A stretch of 64,000 nt of DNA from Alisma plantago-aquatica (GCA_963693085.1 OY856409.1:1536983072-1537047071), one strand, 5' to 3'. Shown: positions 46,680-58,989, numbered from the stretch's first letter. Program-made: numbers and translations. The notes: generated from the sequence alone by a model not told the origin.

Positions 46680-49600
46680 ACAAGCAACGACGAGATTCTA
46701 TGCGATGAATCAACCCGAAGCAGTAGTCAACCCTCGAGTTGTGATAGGTCAGATGGAACTATTTCATTCTGATGTGTCTTTATCCTACTTCGTATATGTT
46801 TTAATTGATCTGGGTGCTACACATTCCTTTATCACTCAAAGAGTGATTCATGTTTGTAACATGACTGTTAGTCATAGAACAGACAGTCTGTTATTAGACA
46901 CCCCTTTGTTGGGATCTGCAGTGCTGTGGGAGGTGTGTTCTCCCTATACTCTTTCTTTTTCTGAACATTACATTCAGGTGGATCTTATACCACTTGAAAT
47001 GTACGGGTTTGATATAATTCTTGGGATGGACACCTTAGAAAAGTATAAGGTTGTCTTGGATTGTGAGTCCAAGCAAGCTGTGTTCCCAGATGATGGTGAC
47101 ACATGATTCTTTTAGGGAGATAGAAATATTCTTCCAACCAATCTTGTGTCAACTATGGTAGCTGAAAAGATGATGAGACAAGCATGCTTTGCATTCTTGG
47201 CACATGTGGTAGATACCAAAATGGAGAACCCTAATCTTTCGGAAGTTCGAATAGTTAGGGAGTTTGAAGATGTGTTTCCTGAGGAACTTCTAGGTGTGCC
47301 TCCACCCTAAGAGATTGAAATTGAGATTAATCTAATCTTGGGCACACAACCAATAGTACAAACACCGTATAGAATAGCACCTGATGAGATGGTAGAGCTC
47401 AAGAAATATCTACAAGAGTTGCTTGAGAAAGGTTTTATCCGACCGAATACTTCACCATGGGGTGCTCCAATTCTCTTTGTTAAGAAGGACGGATCGATGC
47501 AGTTATGCATTGACTAAAGACAGTTGAATAAAGTAACTATAAATAACAAGTAATCTCTGCCAAGGATCGATGACTTGTTTGATCAGTTGTGTGGTGCAAC
47601 TATCTTCTCTAAGATAGATCTAAGGTCGGGATACCATCAGTTGCGCATTAAGGAGAGTGATATACCTAAGTCTGCCTTTAGGACAAGGTATGGTCACTAT
47701 GAGTTCATGGTTATGTCGATTGGACTAACTAATGCACCAGTTGCATTCATGAAACTCATGAATAGAATCTTTTGACCTTTTCTTGATCAGTGTGTAGTCG
47801 TCTTCATAGATGACATTTTGATCTATAGTAGAGATGCTCAACAGCATGAGCAGCACCTCCGTCAGGCTTTGACTTTGCTAAGAGAGCATAGGCTATATGC
47901 TAAGTTTAGCAAATGTGAGTTTTGGTTACCAGAAGTTTCTTTTCTAGGACACAAAATATATGCTTCAGGTATTCGTGTTGATCCTAAGAAGGTAGAATCT
48001 ATCCTGCAATGGGAACAACCAAAGTCACCGACAGAAATATGCAATTTCCTAGGACTGGTTGGCTATTACATGAGGTTTATTAAGAACTTCATCTCTATAG
48101 TTTTACCCCTAACCAAGTTGACTAGGAAGGAGGTTCCTTTTGTCTGGAATGATAAGTGTCAACATTCTTTCCAGTTGCTGAAGGAAAGGTTACCTAGTGC
48201 ACCCGTGTTGATGTTACTTGAGCAGGGAAAGGGGTATATAGTTTTTTGTGATGCATCCAAGAATGGTCTAGGATGTGTGTTGATGTAGGATAAGCAAGTG
48301 ATTTCTTTTGCTTCTCGAAAGCTTAAGAAACACGAGGAGAATTATCTGACACATGATCTTGAGCTAGCTGTTGTGATCCATGCTTTGAAGATCTGGAGAC
48401 ATTATCTCTATGGAGAAACATTCCATATTTTCACAGACCATAAGAATCTAAAATATATCTTCTCAAAACATGAAACATGAGACAACGCTATTGGATGGAG
48501 TTAATCAAAGACTATGATTGTACAATTGATTATCATCCAGGGAAGGCTAATGTAGTGGCTGATGCACTAAGTAGAAAATCATCATCACCAGCCTTAGATA
48601 AAGCACAGTTGAACTCCTTAGTGTGCTCTAAGAGAGATATGCTTATCTCCTTGAGGCAAAACAATCTACAACTTAAGGTATCATGGTTAGCCGGGTTGTT
48701 AGCTGAGAAGCAAGTAAAACCTACTCTGAGACAGCAGACTAAAGAAGCACAACAAGTTGATATTGTGGTTCAGTAGATCAGGTCAGAGTATGGTAGTGAG
48801 AAATGGGATGGCTTTCATGAGTCAGAGGATCAGGTAGTCTATTACCATGGTAGGATGGTAGTACCTGATACCAATGACTTAAGGAAGTTAGTCTTGGAGG
48901 AAGCCCATTCTTCAATGTATGCAATGCATCCAGGGAGCACCAAAATGTATCGTAACTTGAAGGATATATATTGGTGGCCAGGATTGAAGAAAGATGTTGC
49001 TGAGTTTGTTATGCGGTGTCCGGTATGTCAGCAGGTTAAAGCTGAACATCAGAAGCCCACAGGAACAATGCAAAATATACCTATACCGCAGTGGAAATGC
49101 AATCATGTAACCATGGACTTCGTGGTTGGATTGCCTAGAACAACCAAAGGTCATGATTCCATATGGGTGATAGTTGATAGATTGACTAAGACAACACATT
49201 TTCTTCCTATCAAAACAACCTACACTGCTGAAAAGCTGGCACAGATATATGTAGATGAGATAATACGGTTGCACGGGGTTATAGCTACTATTGTTTCTGA
49301 TAGAGGTCCCCAATTTACGAGTCATTTTTGGGAACCACTACATAAAGCTTTGGATACGCAGTTAAGGTTTAGTACAACCTTTGACCCACAGACAGATGGA
49401 CAATCTGAGAGGACCATACAAACCTTAGAGGACTTGCTTAGGGCATGTGTCCTTCAATTTGTAGAAAGTTGGGATCTACACTCAAGCTTAATAGAATTTG
49501 CTTACAATAACAGCTATCAGCACAGTATTGATATAGCACCATATGAAGCATTATATGGTAGACGTTGTAGATCTCCTTTATGTTGGTATGAAACAAGAGA

Positions 49601-50155
49601 ATATCAACTTTTGGGTCATGAGCTTGTGTAGTAGACCACTGAGAAGATTAAAGTAATACAACAACAGTTAAAGACTGCACATGATAGACAAAAATCATAT
49701 GCCGATAAACGACGAAGACCTTTAGAATTGAAAATTTGAGACAGAGTATATCTCAAGGTCTCACCTTGGAAAGGTGTTCTTAGATTTGGAAAGAAAGGAA
49801 AGTTAGATCCTAGATTTATGGGGCCTTATCCAATCATTGAACGGATTGGAAAGGTAGCCTATAAGCTGGAATTGCCACCTGAGCTGCATAAGTTGCATCT
49901 AGTGTTTCATATATCCATGTTGAGAAAGTGTCATCCTGACACAGAGCTAGTTTTTCAACCTGTGGAGGTAGAATTAAGTGATGATATATCATATGTTGAA
50001 GGACCTGTGAGGATCCTTGATAAAAGAATTAAAAAGCTGAAAAAGAAAGACATATGTCTTGTGAAAGTTCTCTGGCATCATTGTGGCATTGAAGAAGCTA
50101 CGTGGGAGCTAGAGGAAGAGATGAGGAGGAATTACCCTTCTCTTTTCTCTTGATG
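46680..50155 (+). pseudogene. Chromodomain Ty3/gypsy pol (5'-truncated): protease-RT-RNase H-integrase-chromodomain
   Basis: Protease at 46705-47106 (LIDLGATHSFI, the DxGA active site). RT at about 47260-48100, with [30 protein letters not shown] and catalytic FIDD at 47803-47814. RNase H at about 48230-48480 ([23 protein letters not shown]). Integrase at 48855-49630, with the HHCC zinc finger (CPVCQQ), VSDRGPQFTS and FDPQTDGQSERTIQTLED. The last 45 residues (VLWHHCGIEEATWELEEEMR) form a chromodomain, placing it in the Tekay/Del-like chromoviruses. About ten in-frame stops and one frameshift (about 48475) break it. gag and the 5' LTR are lost at a junction with the family-C LTR. Such integrases insert DNA copies, and the chromodomain is thought to steer them to heterochromatin. 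Confidence 0.93.
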
Positions 50156-50192
50156 ATTTCGGGGACGAAATCCCTATTAGGGGTGGATAATT

Positions 50193-50645
50193 TGTAACAT
50201 CCATGACCTGGGTTATGCTTTAACCCTAGATGTTTTGCTTAATAAAGTTAATTATATTCTTTCTCTTATCTCTTGAAAAGTGATTAAGGCTCAAGAGGAA
50301 CTTATGTTTCAATTTTACTCCTTTTTGAATAATGTTGAAACAATATTTTGCTTGTTTTGGACTAAAGTGCAAATTACCCAAATTGAGGGGTTAACTGCAA
50401 ATTGTACATGATAAAATGTTCCTCAGATGTTGAAGTATCATAAGAATGAAAATGATGCAGAGGTATGGCTTGTGCAAGCCTAAGCACCAAGAAAGAGCTT
50501 TTTAAACAATGTTTGTGCATTAAAATCTAGTTTTGGTGTAATGTGCAATTTACCCAAAACCTAGGGTTCATTATGCAAAATACCATCTCAAGAGAGTCCC
50601 CCATGTTTCTTGGCATCAGGTAGACAAAAGCAAATGAGAGGGGCG
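50193..50645 (+). mobile_element. Family-A-type 3' LTR of the chromodomain element, truncated
   Basis: It begins TGTAACATCCATGACCTGGG after GGGGACGAAATCCCTATTAGGGGTGGATAAT (polypurine context, pieces at 50161-50190). It matches the start of the family-A LTR at 4554 (minus), which ties the very long family-A LTRs to a Tekay/Del-like pol. It is cut after about 450 bp by the Athila insertion at 50646. Confidence 0.85.
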
Positions 50646-50878
50646 TGATGCGATGATTTTGAGTCGCATTTATAGACTTGTTTTGCTTGTGTTTTATGCA
50701 TTTATTGGTCATTTTGGTGGTTAATATTGCATAATTCATTTACTTTAGTCTATGACCCTTCTCAGTGTCAAATCTCCCTTATTTTATTGTTTTGAACATA
50801 AATGATTACGATTATAGGTTTTATCTCAACTTATGTGGTTTTGTTTTGCAATTTCAGGAAAAACACATATCTACAGCT

Positions 50879-51237
50879 GTCGATACCATCGACAACTATC
50901 GATACCATCGACAACTATCGATACTATCAACACAGCCACAGGCAGCCAGCCGCAAGGAGCAGCACAAATTCGATACCATTGACAGGGAAGTCGATGGTAG
51001 TGACACACCTTCAGGTTGCTGGCGAGAAGACAGTCGATACTATCGACCACATAGTCGATATTGTTGACACGTGGAGTTTTAATGACGAAAAAGGACAAAA
51101 CTGACTCCTCAGGGTGTCGATACCATCGACCCGCGTCGATGGTATCGAGTCAGCATCAGGCACAACGACAAAAAGAAAAGAAGACTTGCCAATATCACGC
51201 AGAGTCGATACCATCGACCCACATTGATGGTATCAAC
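50879..51237. repeat. GTCGATACCATCGAC hairpin array in Athila LTR
   Basis: Eight to ten motif copies in 360 bp. Two pairs form stem-loops of a motif and its reverse complement: 51117-51147 (arms around CCGC) and 51204-51237. Single copies stand in tandem at 50879-50925. Each 15-mer is itself a 6-bp inverted repeat around a 3-base centre. Confidence 0.9.
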
Positions 51238-51886
51238 ACCGTCAGATGCAAGTTTGTTTCAGATTGATCTAAATCCGACGGCTGTGATATTTTTGCAACC
51301 TAACTCGGCGATTATACCTAATGACGGCGGCCAAAAGTAGGGTATCACGTCATTGGCTGTTGCACATGTCCCGAGAAGGTGTGGAGAGAAGAACGGAGCC
51401 CAGAAGCACACCCCAGCCATTCCGGAAGCCGAAGAAGACGATTTCCACTGCCGAAAGGCTGTAGATCGTGCATTCTACGCCAAGGAACGCTTGGATCTTC
51501 TCCGTTCAGGGGTTTCATTACTTATCCACATTTTTCTCCATGTTTCCCCTTTTCTCTACCATGTTTTGCTCTGAGATGAACATGCGGGGCTAATCCCCTT
51601 TATCTTTAGGACCGGGAGTAGCCCGGGGAAGCATTGTATGACATTTTTATCATAGTAATTCATATTTTATCTCTTAAATCTATGGTATGATTTCATTTTC
51701 TCAATTATACTGTTATGCTTGATCACCATAATGAAAATCTAATTCCTTTAATTACTTTGAAAGAAGAATTAACGGTTGAAAATAGATGAAACTCACATTA
51801 ATTAACAAATCCCTTGAACAAGGTGATGTACGGTTAATGGTGGAAACCCACAGGTCAATTTTAATGCACCTAGTTTAGGGTATAGG

Positions 51887-51891
51887 TTACT
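51887..51891. repeat. Target-site duplication TTACT (left) of solo SIRE-like LTR
   Basis: TTACT before the insertion, repeated at 54114-54118. Removing insert and one copy restores a continuous Athila LTR. Confidence 0.8.
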
Positions 51892-52446
51892 TTTTGGGTT
51901 TTATGGGAGGCAGAGAAGCAGCGGAAACAAAAAATTTCTCCCCAAAACCCAAAACAAAAGGAATCGTGTCAATGTCTATACAATAGGAAAGATGGTTTGT
52001 GGATGCATACCATGTCCCGAGGCTTGCTCGGCGAAAGTAGCTCGCGCCTTGCACGGTATTCACCTCCGGTCTTCGACGGTGTCTGTGCAGCTCCTGGTCG
52101 CACCGGGATTGAAGACTTCTGGTCTCACCGGGACTGTCAGGATTGATAGCTGTCCTCCGAGCGGTAGAGGTCTCCCGCCTCTGCAGTCGTCCACACAGAC
52201 TGCCTGGAACTCTGATCTCCTTATCCCACAAGGAATCAGAAGGAGTCGCACCCTCCTATCGGCGTACTAGTCGCCAACACACTCTCCTGCCACCACTCGC
52301 TTTCTACAGTTGTCCTTCCCTTGTTGTGCCTCCCTTATCGGGTAGCACTTGCTCGGGCTCTCTCAGTTACCAAAACCAGAGAGAATGAAAACTTTGCAGA
52401 GCAACTGGTTTGCACTGAGTTGTACTCTAAGAAGCCCCCAATACCC

Positions 52447-52456
52447 CTATATATAG
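52447..52456 (-). promoter_or_regulatory. TATA box of solo SIRE-like LTR
   Basis: CTATATATAG, a perfect 10-bp palindrome, sits about 105 bp past the motif array in the minus direction. A cytosine-rich flank follows it. Confidence 0.6.
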
Positions 52457-52560
52457 GAGGGTCATGGGACAAGGTTCTCTATCCCGGGCAATGTGGGACT
52501 AAAGTAGGAGTAGAAGGGTTCGAGATTTTCCACAAAAACAACCAACTGACAACCTGAAAT

Positions 52561-52925
52561 GGTCGGTTGGGGAGCTGAGTCGGTCGGTTGACACCTCAAT
52601 CGATCAGTTGGGACCCATGAGCTGGTCGGTTCACTTCTAAACCGGTCGGTTCGTGGTCCTGATCAGTTCCCGATTGACTTTCCTTCTTTTGTTTCTAATT
52701 GGTATCAAATACCAATCCTTGTTCCAATCAAATTGGGCAAGTGAAATGAAAGGAAATTTCTCACCAATCTTATTTTCCCAACTTTCCCGATTGTAACAGT
52801 TGAACCGATTGTTTCAACACTTGAAGCAATCGTTGACCCTATCCATGAGCCGATCGACTCACCACCTGAGCCGATCGATTCACCGGGCTGAGCCGATCGG
52901 TTCATCACAGGAGCTGATCGGTTGG
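52561..52925. repeat. GGTCGGTT / GAGCCGATCGRTTC array in solo SIRE-like LTR
   Basis: Roughly twelve copies in two clusters. 52561-52652 reads GGTCGGTT (one orientation) and 52800-52925 reads AACCGAT or GAGCCGATCGATTCAC. GAACCGATCGGTTC-like units are palindromic. The array lies directly upstream, on the element's own strand, of the TATA box at 52447-52456. Confidence 0.85.
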
Positions 52926-54113
52926 GAGTACAGATTGTGCAAAATCAATCAATTGTAGTTTCAATCAATCCGATACTCTAATCAATTAGTCCAACACCTT
53001 GAACACTATGATATTGAGCTATCAATTAATTGAGTGTTTAATTGAACTACTAAACTCCTTTAGTAATCAATCTAAACATTGTTTGTGGACAAAACTCCTC
53101 TTCCAGGTTAAATCCTATGTGTGTGACCCTGGAGGTCCATTTCACATTGGCAGTGAAAGTCCATAACACTTATGGCCTCACAAGCAAAGAGCGGTGCCTA
53201 GTCACACATCAGTGCTACCCAAGTGAAATAGAAAGTTGGAGAACAACTTTCAATCCTACAATCCGTGAATGATGTTACAGTGAATGTATAATTCCTTTGT
53301 CACTGATATCCTGAATGAACTCGAGGCATGGAACAGTCATCCTATCAACATTCATTCATTTCCTTGATCTCAGAGCAGACTAGGTGAGATGTGTGTGACA
53401 TCAATATCACATATTGATTCACACGTGCATTCACATGCCTTTCTCAATCCTACTCATCAAGTGGCCAAGGACATCAAAGTCCCTCAGGAGGGACAAATCC
53501 TATATCTATCACTCACCCCTCAAAAGCCCCATTTGTCAAAGCCACCCAATCATCACCTTTATAACAACCCATGTTTTAGGACTACGTTTGATGATGTCAA
53601 AGTGTACCCAATGACATGTGTTGAGTGTAGTGATTTCAGGTCTAAGAATCACACTCACCACCATCACTGTGAGAGTTGACTATGACTACCAAGTCATGGT
53701 TCCATGTGTCACTCTCACGGTGGGTCTGTCTGATACCTTGTTCTCTAATAAGTACCTATGTGCTTGGTTTGATATCACAATATCATGACTAATGAGATTC
53801 TGTCATCAACCAACACACAAGCTAGTCTTCAGTGTTATTGATGTCTATGGTTATTTCCACAATAACAACCGACTAGGGACTAAACAAGAATGAATACTAT
53901 TAACATCCATATGATCTCATCGTTCAGGTCCTCAACCCAAAAGCATACGTCATTGAATAAAAAAATTCTTTAGACATCTATCATGTTACACCATCATCTT
54001 AGAAACAGTTTAAACATATAGATCGGAAATTGCCTTTATTATTATTCAAATCATTTACAAAGTATCCCATTACAATCATCATATAACTTGCTCTATGGGC
54101 ATACATACCAACA

Positions 54114-54118
54114 TTACT
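54114..54118. repeat. Target-site duplication TTACT (right) of solo SIRE-like LTR
   Basis: Matches 51887-51891. Confidence 0.8.
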
Positions 54119-54508
54119 ACGACGGTGGAACCGACCTAGACATAGGTAGTGAATTGTACCACGATAGTGGGCAATTCTGACTACAGGCCACTACCCAGAT
54201 CGAGAGATGAACCTGAATTATTATATGGAAATTCATACAATGAAAACCCACAGTGAAACCGCAATCCTAAAGATCTCCACTTGAATTGATTAAACTAAAC
54301 CCTTAATCGATTGCTTTGTTTTATTTTATTTTCTTTTATTTTTACAACAACTCTCAAACTCTTTTAATCGGTTTAGCTAATCACAACTAGTTAGTAGTAG
54401 TCTACCGACAATTCAGTGTCCCTGAGTTCGACTTGGGCCTCACAAAGGCCTATACTACATTGACACGTGCACTTGCGTTATACGCACGGTTAAATTGTGT
54501 CAAGTTTT

Positions 54509-54526
54509 TGGCGCCATTGTCGGGGA
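54509..54526 (+). other. Primer-binding site, tRNA-Asp type
   Basis: TGGCGCCATTGTCGGGGA differs at two positions from the complement of the 3' end of plant tRNA-Asp (TGGCGCCGTTGCCGGGGA). This is the usual PBS of Athila elements. Confidence 0.9.
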
Positions 54527-54689
54527 CATGGCAATTGTCGACACTACGAGTGCTGCAAGCGGCCATTCTAGGCCACTTTTTAATTTTTATATTCTGAAAT
54601 CATTTTTAAAATTCGTAGTTTATCTTTCGCATTTTGTAATCGTCTAGCACGGTACTGAACTGAAATTACCATTTTGCAGGTACTGGTGC

Positions 54690-56448
54690 ATGGTGAGGAT
54701 GCGTAGCACTGACTACACGCAACAATCACCAGATGTTCCACTACCGGGACCTGATGACAAGGAGAACGACATTCAACTCCAACTGGAAGATATAGATTCT
54801 GACTCAGAACAAGAAGCCATGGCAGAAGAGCAGATGATATGGGAGAAGATAAAGGCTTCTTCCTCATCTGCTTCAAAGGGGCCAATCAAGAAGCAGGCGA
54901 TCAACATTCTGACTTATAAGATTGATCCTGCATTAATCCACTTGGTCAAGTCAAATGCATTCCATGGGATAAAGAACAAAGACTCGGTGACTCACATAAG
55001 TCAATTCGTGGAGAACTGGGATATGATCAAGATAGACAAATTCCCGCAGGAGACACTATACCTGAAGCTGTTTCCGAGCTCTCTGGCGGGAAATGCATGA
55101 GAATGGTTGCATAATCTTGACGATCAGTATGTGGAATGATGGAACCAAATGGTGGAAGTGTTCTTTGAAAGGTTCTTTCCGCCCGATAAGACAAATGATA
55201 TGATCAGGAAAATCCATAATTTCAGCCAAAAGGCAGGAGAGACTTACTCTGAGACCTGGGAACGGTTTCAGATCATGCTCAGGAGGTGCCCGCATCATGG
55301 GCTGGACAAAGAGAAGCAGGTGAAAATCTTCTATTTTTCTCTTTCCGAGCATGGTAGAAGTAACTTAGACTCTACATGTTCAGGTTTCTTCTTAAACAAC
55401 ACTGGCACGAGATGTTGGGAAATTCTCAAAAAACATGGCCAAGAAGCAATCCTGGGGCGATAGAGACGCCGTAGAGCATGTTCGGGTTACGGGGGAGTCA
55501 AAGGCCATCAAAGACCTGAATGAGAAGATGGACCTTGTAGCAAAGAAATTGCTCACAAAAGAAGACACAGAATCAGATGATGAAGCTCAAGTGAAATTCA
55601 TGCGCCAACAGCAGGGGTACAGAAACAACAATTACTCATGGAGGAAGGACAAGAAATTTTCCTAGAAGGACCCAAATAATTTCTTGCAGGACCCCGACAC
55701 AAAACCCCAACCGGTGGCGGAGGATAAGAGCACTGAGTTGCTCAACCAAGTGATCAAGCAAAATTAAGAACTAATGAGCACTTTTGGCCAGCAGATCAAG
55801 CAACAAGGGGAATTCATGAATCATTTCGGGCAGACCCTACAAAGCCATGGGGCGCAGATGAGGACGATAGAAACATCTTTGGCACAAATGGTAGCAGAAA
55901 TAGCAAATTTAAAGAAGCCAACGAAACAAGGCTTTCTGGTTAATACAAACATTCCAGGGGGAAATCAACATGCTAAGGCAATCTTGCTAAGGAGTGGCAA
56001 GAAGATTTTAAACCCCAGGGCCGATGAACCAAGCAAACCCCAGTCAGAGATCATTGGTGAGGCCACAGAGGAGGTTCCGATTCCAACCACAGAGCCGGTT
56101 GAGGATATAGCATAGGATGTCACAGCAGAACCAGTTATTGCTGAGGAGGAGACACAGAAGAGGACGCCATATGTGTCGCCGCATCAAAGGGCACAGGCTG
56201 TCCCAGTCCTGTATCCAAATAGTGTGAAAGCAAAGAAGGTGGACGCCCAATTCAAAAAGTTTTTGGACAGTTTTAGAATGCTCTCTGTCAATATTCCACT
56301 TTTAGAAGCAATCGAGCAGATACCCTCCTACGGGAAATTTTTGAAAGACATCATCACAAAGAAAAGGAAAATCCCTGATACTGAGGTTGTGGTTCTCAAG
56401 GAGCAGGTGAGTGCCTTCATCATGGGCACATTACCACCAAAAAGGTAG
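54690..56448 (+). pseudogene. Athila gag (interrupted)
   Basis: Capsid-type sequence is spread over two frames. The first frame covers 54690-55463, with a stop at 55098-55100. It contains an acidic N-terminal region and a retrotransposon-gag-like stretch (LKLFPSSLAGNA, FFERFFPPDKTNDM, SQKAGETYSETWERF, LLRRCPHHG-like sequence). The second, from about 55435, contains a long polar stretch with QQIKQQGEFMNHFGQTLQ and ETSLAQMVAEIANLK, a probable coiled coil ahead of the protease. Stops occur at about 55663, 55765 and 56113. In life it would form the virus-like particle; this copy cannot. Confidence 0.85.
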
Positions 56449-56760
56449 GATCCCAGCTTCTTCAATATTTCATGCTTTATTTGTAAGGTGAAATTCGTCG
56501 AAGCGCTGTGTGATTCAGGGGCAAGCATAAATCTGATGCCTCTCTCTACGTTCAAGAAATTGGGATTGAAAGAATCAAGGCCAAGCAATATGACAATACA
56601 ATTGGCGGATAATTCAGTGGTGAAACCGTATGGTATTTGTGAAGACGTGTTGGTGAAAGTTGATTGGTTTGTATTTCTAGCAGACTTTGTTGTAATGGAA
56701 ATGCATGATGAATAGGGTGATGAGTTACTTCTTGGACGACCTTTCCAAGCCACTGTTGAC
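56449..56760 (+). pseudogene. Athila aspartic protease
   Basis: 56488-56715 contains FVEALCDSGASINLMPLSTF, the D-S-G-A active site and following flap-side segment of gypsy/Athila proteases. A stop at 56713-56715 separates it from LLGRPFQATVD-like sequence at 56725-56760, the usual protease C-terminal motif, which is still in frame. It would cleave the Gag-Pol polyprotein. Confidence 0.85.
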
Positions 56761-58437
56761 ATGATACTTGAGATGGGGACAGGTCAGTTGACCTTGGGTA
56801 TCGCTGATGACCAGTTTGAGATGGTCATGCCTTCCAACACAACGCAATCAAAAGCTAAGGAGCAATGCCGTGTGGTGAAGCATTTTGATCAGAATATCTC
56901 TCTCTGTCTAGGGAAGCCATTTTTAGATATGGCTCATGTAATGACTAAGGTGGAGAAGGGGACACTGGCTGTGGACATCATGGAGCAGACCAGGGTTGTG
57001 TCTCTTAGCAAGGTTGTGGGTTTTCCCAATGATGAAGAGGAGGACATCCCTCCTTCTACTGAAGAAGAGGCCATAGCAAGTTTTGTGTTCAATGCATATC
57101 CAACACTGCCTCTTGAAGCCTACCTGGTTAATATAACACATGCTTGGATGAGAAGCAAGTCACTAAAAGAGTGTGCCAAGATGCTTCAGGTGCTGACGTG
57201 TTTCTATGCTAGGTACTATGAAGACCTTGGAGAACTCCCACCACTGCTTCGGTCATCCTTGATCAGCCCACCAGATTTAGAATTGAAGCCATTTCCCCCG
57301 CACTTGAAATATGCATTTCTAGCTGAGGGTGAGAAGCTGCTAGTAATTATTTCGGCATATCTGAGTGCCAAGGAGGAAGATCAATTATTGATCGTGCTGA
57401 AGAACCACCGAGGTTCATTCGGGTGGTCGGTCACAGACATCAAGGGGATCTCCCATACATTGTGCCAGCACAAGATCTGGCTCGAGGAGGGAGCCAAACC
57501 GGTAATTCAGCCACATCGTCGACTAAATCCTAGCATGATGGAGCTCGTCAAAAAGGAGGTGATCAAGCTCCTTTCTGCAGGTATCATCTATGCTATATCC
57601 GACTCGACGTGGGATAGTCCTACACAGGTAGTCCCTAAAAAGGGGGGAATTATTGTTACACATAATTTGTTAAATGAGCCAGTCACGACCCGTCTAGTAA
57701 CCTGGTGGTGTGTATGTATAGACTATCGTAGATTGAATGTTGCTATGCTTAAGGATCATTTTCCTCTCCCATTCATTGATCTGATTTTAGAGTGATTGGC
57801 AGGTCGATCTCATTTTTGTTTTCTCGATGGTTATTCGGGCTACAATCAGATTTCCATTGATCCTAAGGACCAGGAGAAGTCCACCTTCACTTGTCCTTAT
57901 GGAACCTTTGCATACCGTCGTATGCCCTTTGGTTTGTGTAACGCGCCGACAACCTTTCAGCGTTGCATGCTTGCCATTTTCTCTGATATGGTTGAACGCT
58001 ATTTGGAAGTCTTTATGGACGATTTCTCTATTTGTGGTGCATCGTTCGATGAATGTTTTTACAATTTAGACAAAGTGTTGCAACAATGTGAGGACACACA
58101 TTTGGTTCTCAATTGGGAAAAATGTCATATGATGGTTAGCGAAGGGATCGTGCTTGGACATAAAGTGTCTAGCAAAGGATTGGAGGTAGATCTGGTGAAG
58201 ATTGAAGTTATTTCCAAATTACCCCCACCAAACTCAGTTAAAGGGGTAAGGAGTTTTCTAGGTCACGCCGGTTTTTATCGCCGATTTATAAAAGATTTCT
58301 CAAAAATCGCCAAACCATTGTCTGATTTGCTGGAGAAGGATGTTGTTTTTTATTTTAACGAAAAATGTTTACATGCTTTTAATGTGCTTAAAGAAAAATT
58401 GATTTCCGCACCGGTTGTGTAAACACCAGATTGGACA
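56761..58437 (+). pseudogene. Athila reverse transcriptase
   Basis: One frame runs from 56761 with stops at 57793 and 58420. Motifs are KHRGSFGWSVTDIKGIS-type entry to RT (about 57400), QPHRRLNPSMMELVKKEVIK, VCIDYRRLN, FCFLDGYSGYNQI, PFGLCNAPTTFQRCM and the catalytic FMDD at 58012-58023, then EGIVLGHKVSSKGLEV and SFLGHAGFYRRFI. A short extra segment (about 57640-57700) lies between VPKKGG and CIDYRRLN; this is common in Athila RTs. The copy is unusually readable for a dead element. Confidence 0.92.
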
Positions 58438-58830
58438 AAGTCATTCGAACTGATGTGTGATGCATCGGATTTCACAGTTGGGGCAGTTTTAGGACAACGT
58501 GTGGACAATAAACCCGTTGTGATTTTTTATGCGTCCAAAACTTTGAATGACGCACAGCTGAATTACACGACCACTGAAAAAGATCTTCTCGCTGTTGTTT
58601 TTGCTTTTAAAAAATTTCGGCAATATCTTGTTGGATCTAAAGTCGTGGTATGGACGGACCACGCCGCCATAAAGTACTTCATGGAAAAGAAAGATGCCAA
58701 ACCTAGACTCATTAGGTGGATGTTACTGTTACAAGAATTTGATATTGAGATCAAAGATAAGGTGGGAATAGAAAATGTGGTTGCGGACCATCTGTCTAGG
58801 TTAGAAAGGGTAGATGAGAAGGACGTGCAT
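58438..58830 (+). pseudogene. Athila RNase H
   Basis: Contains [46 protein letters not shown] and VADHLSRLE, the standard catalytic and closing motifs of gypsy RNase H. It is open and continuous with integrase up to 59643. Confidence 0.9.
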
Positions 58831-58989
58831 ATACCCATTACCGAGACATTTCCTTATGAACAAATTTTATCTGTGAAATCTAAAGATCCTTGGTTTTCTT
58901 ATATTGTTAATTATCTTGCCTGCAAAATTATCCCAGATGATTGGACATACCAAGACAAAAAGAAAATTTTCCATTCTTTGTGTTATTAT

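Larger units (their letters stand above)
51892..54113 (-). mobile_element. Solo SIRE-like copia LTR, 2222 bp, minus strand
   Basis: On the minus strand it starts TGTTGGTATGTATGCCCATA and ends ...CCCAAAA, the expected terminal CA having become AA. It is flanked by TTACT on both sides. It is homologous to the LTR at 24240-26255 (shared opening, ATATGATGATTGTAATGGGA, and CATCTTTCCT near the end), although the short motif repeated in each has diverged. It has no PBS, PPT or coding sequence. Internal features are two clusters of CCGATCGGTTC-type motifs and a palindromic TATA box. The short open frames within it are chance. Confidence 0.88.
50646..54502 (+). repeat. Athila 5' LTR, split by a solo copia LTR
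   Basis: It starts TGATGCGATG and ends near ATTGTGTCA, six bases before the PBS. Removing the insertion (51892-54113 plus one TTACT copy) leaves about 1.63 kb, a normal Athila LTR length. It contains the GTCGATACCATCGAC hairpin array (50879-51237), a weak TATA-like ATTATACC (51311) and ACGTCA (51348). Confidence 0.8.

Noticed and set aside
50765..51267. Overlapping ~100-codon open frames in the Athila LTR
   Set aside because: They arise from the repetitive GTCGATACCATCGAC motif, which lacks stops in several frames; composition is not protein-like.
51992..52557. Open frames in the solo SIRE-like LTR
   Set aside because: The whole stretch is an LTR flanked by a target duplication. The frames overlap on both strands and match no family I know.
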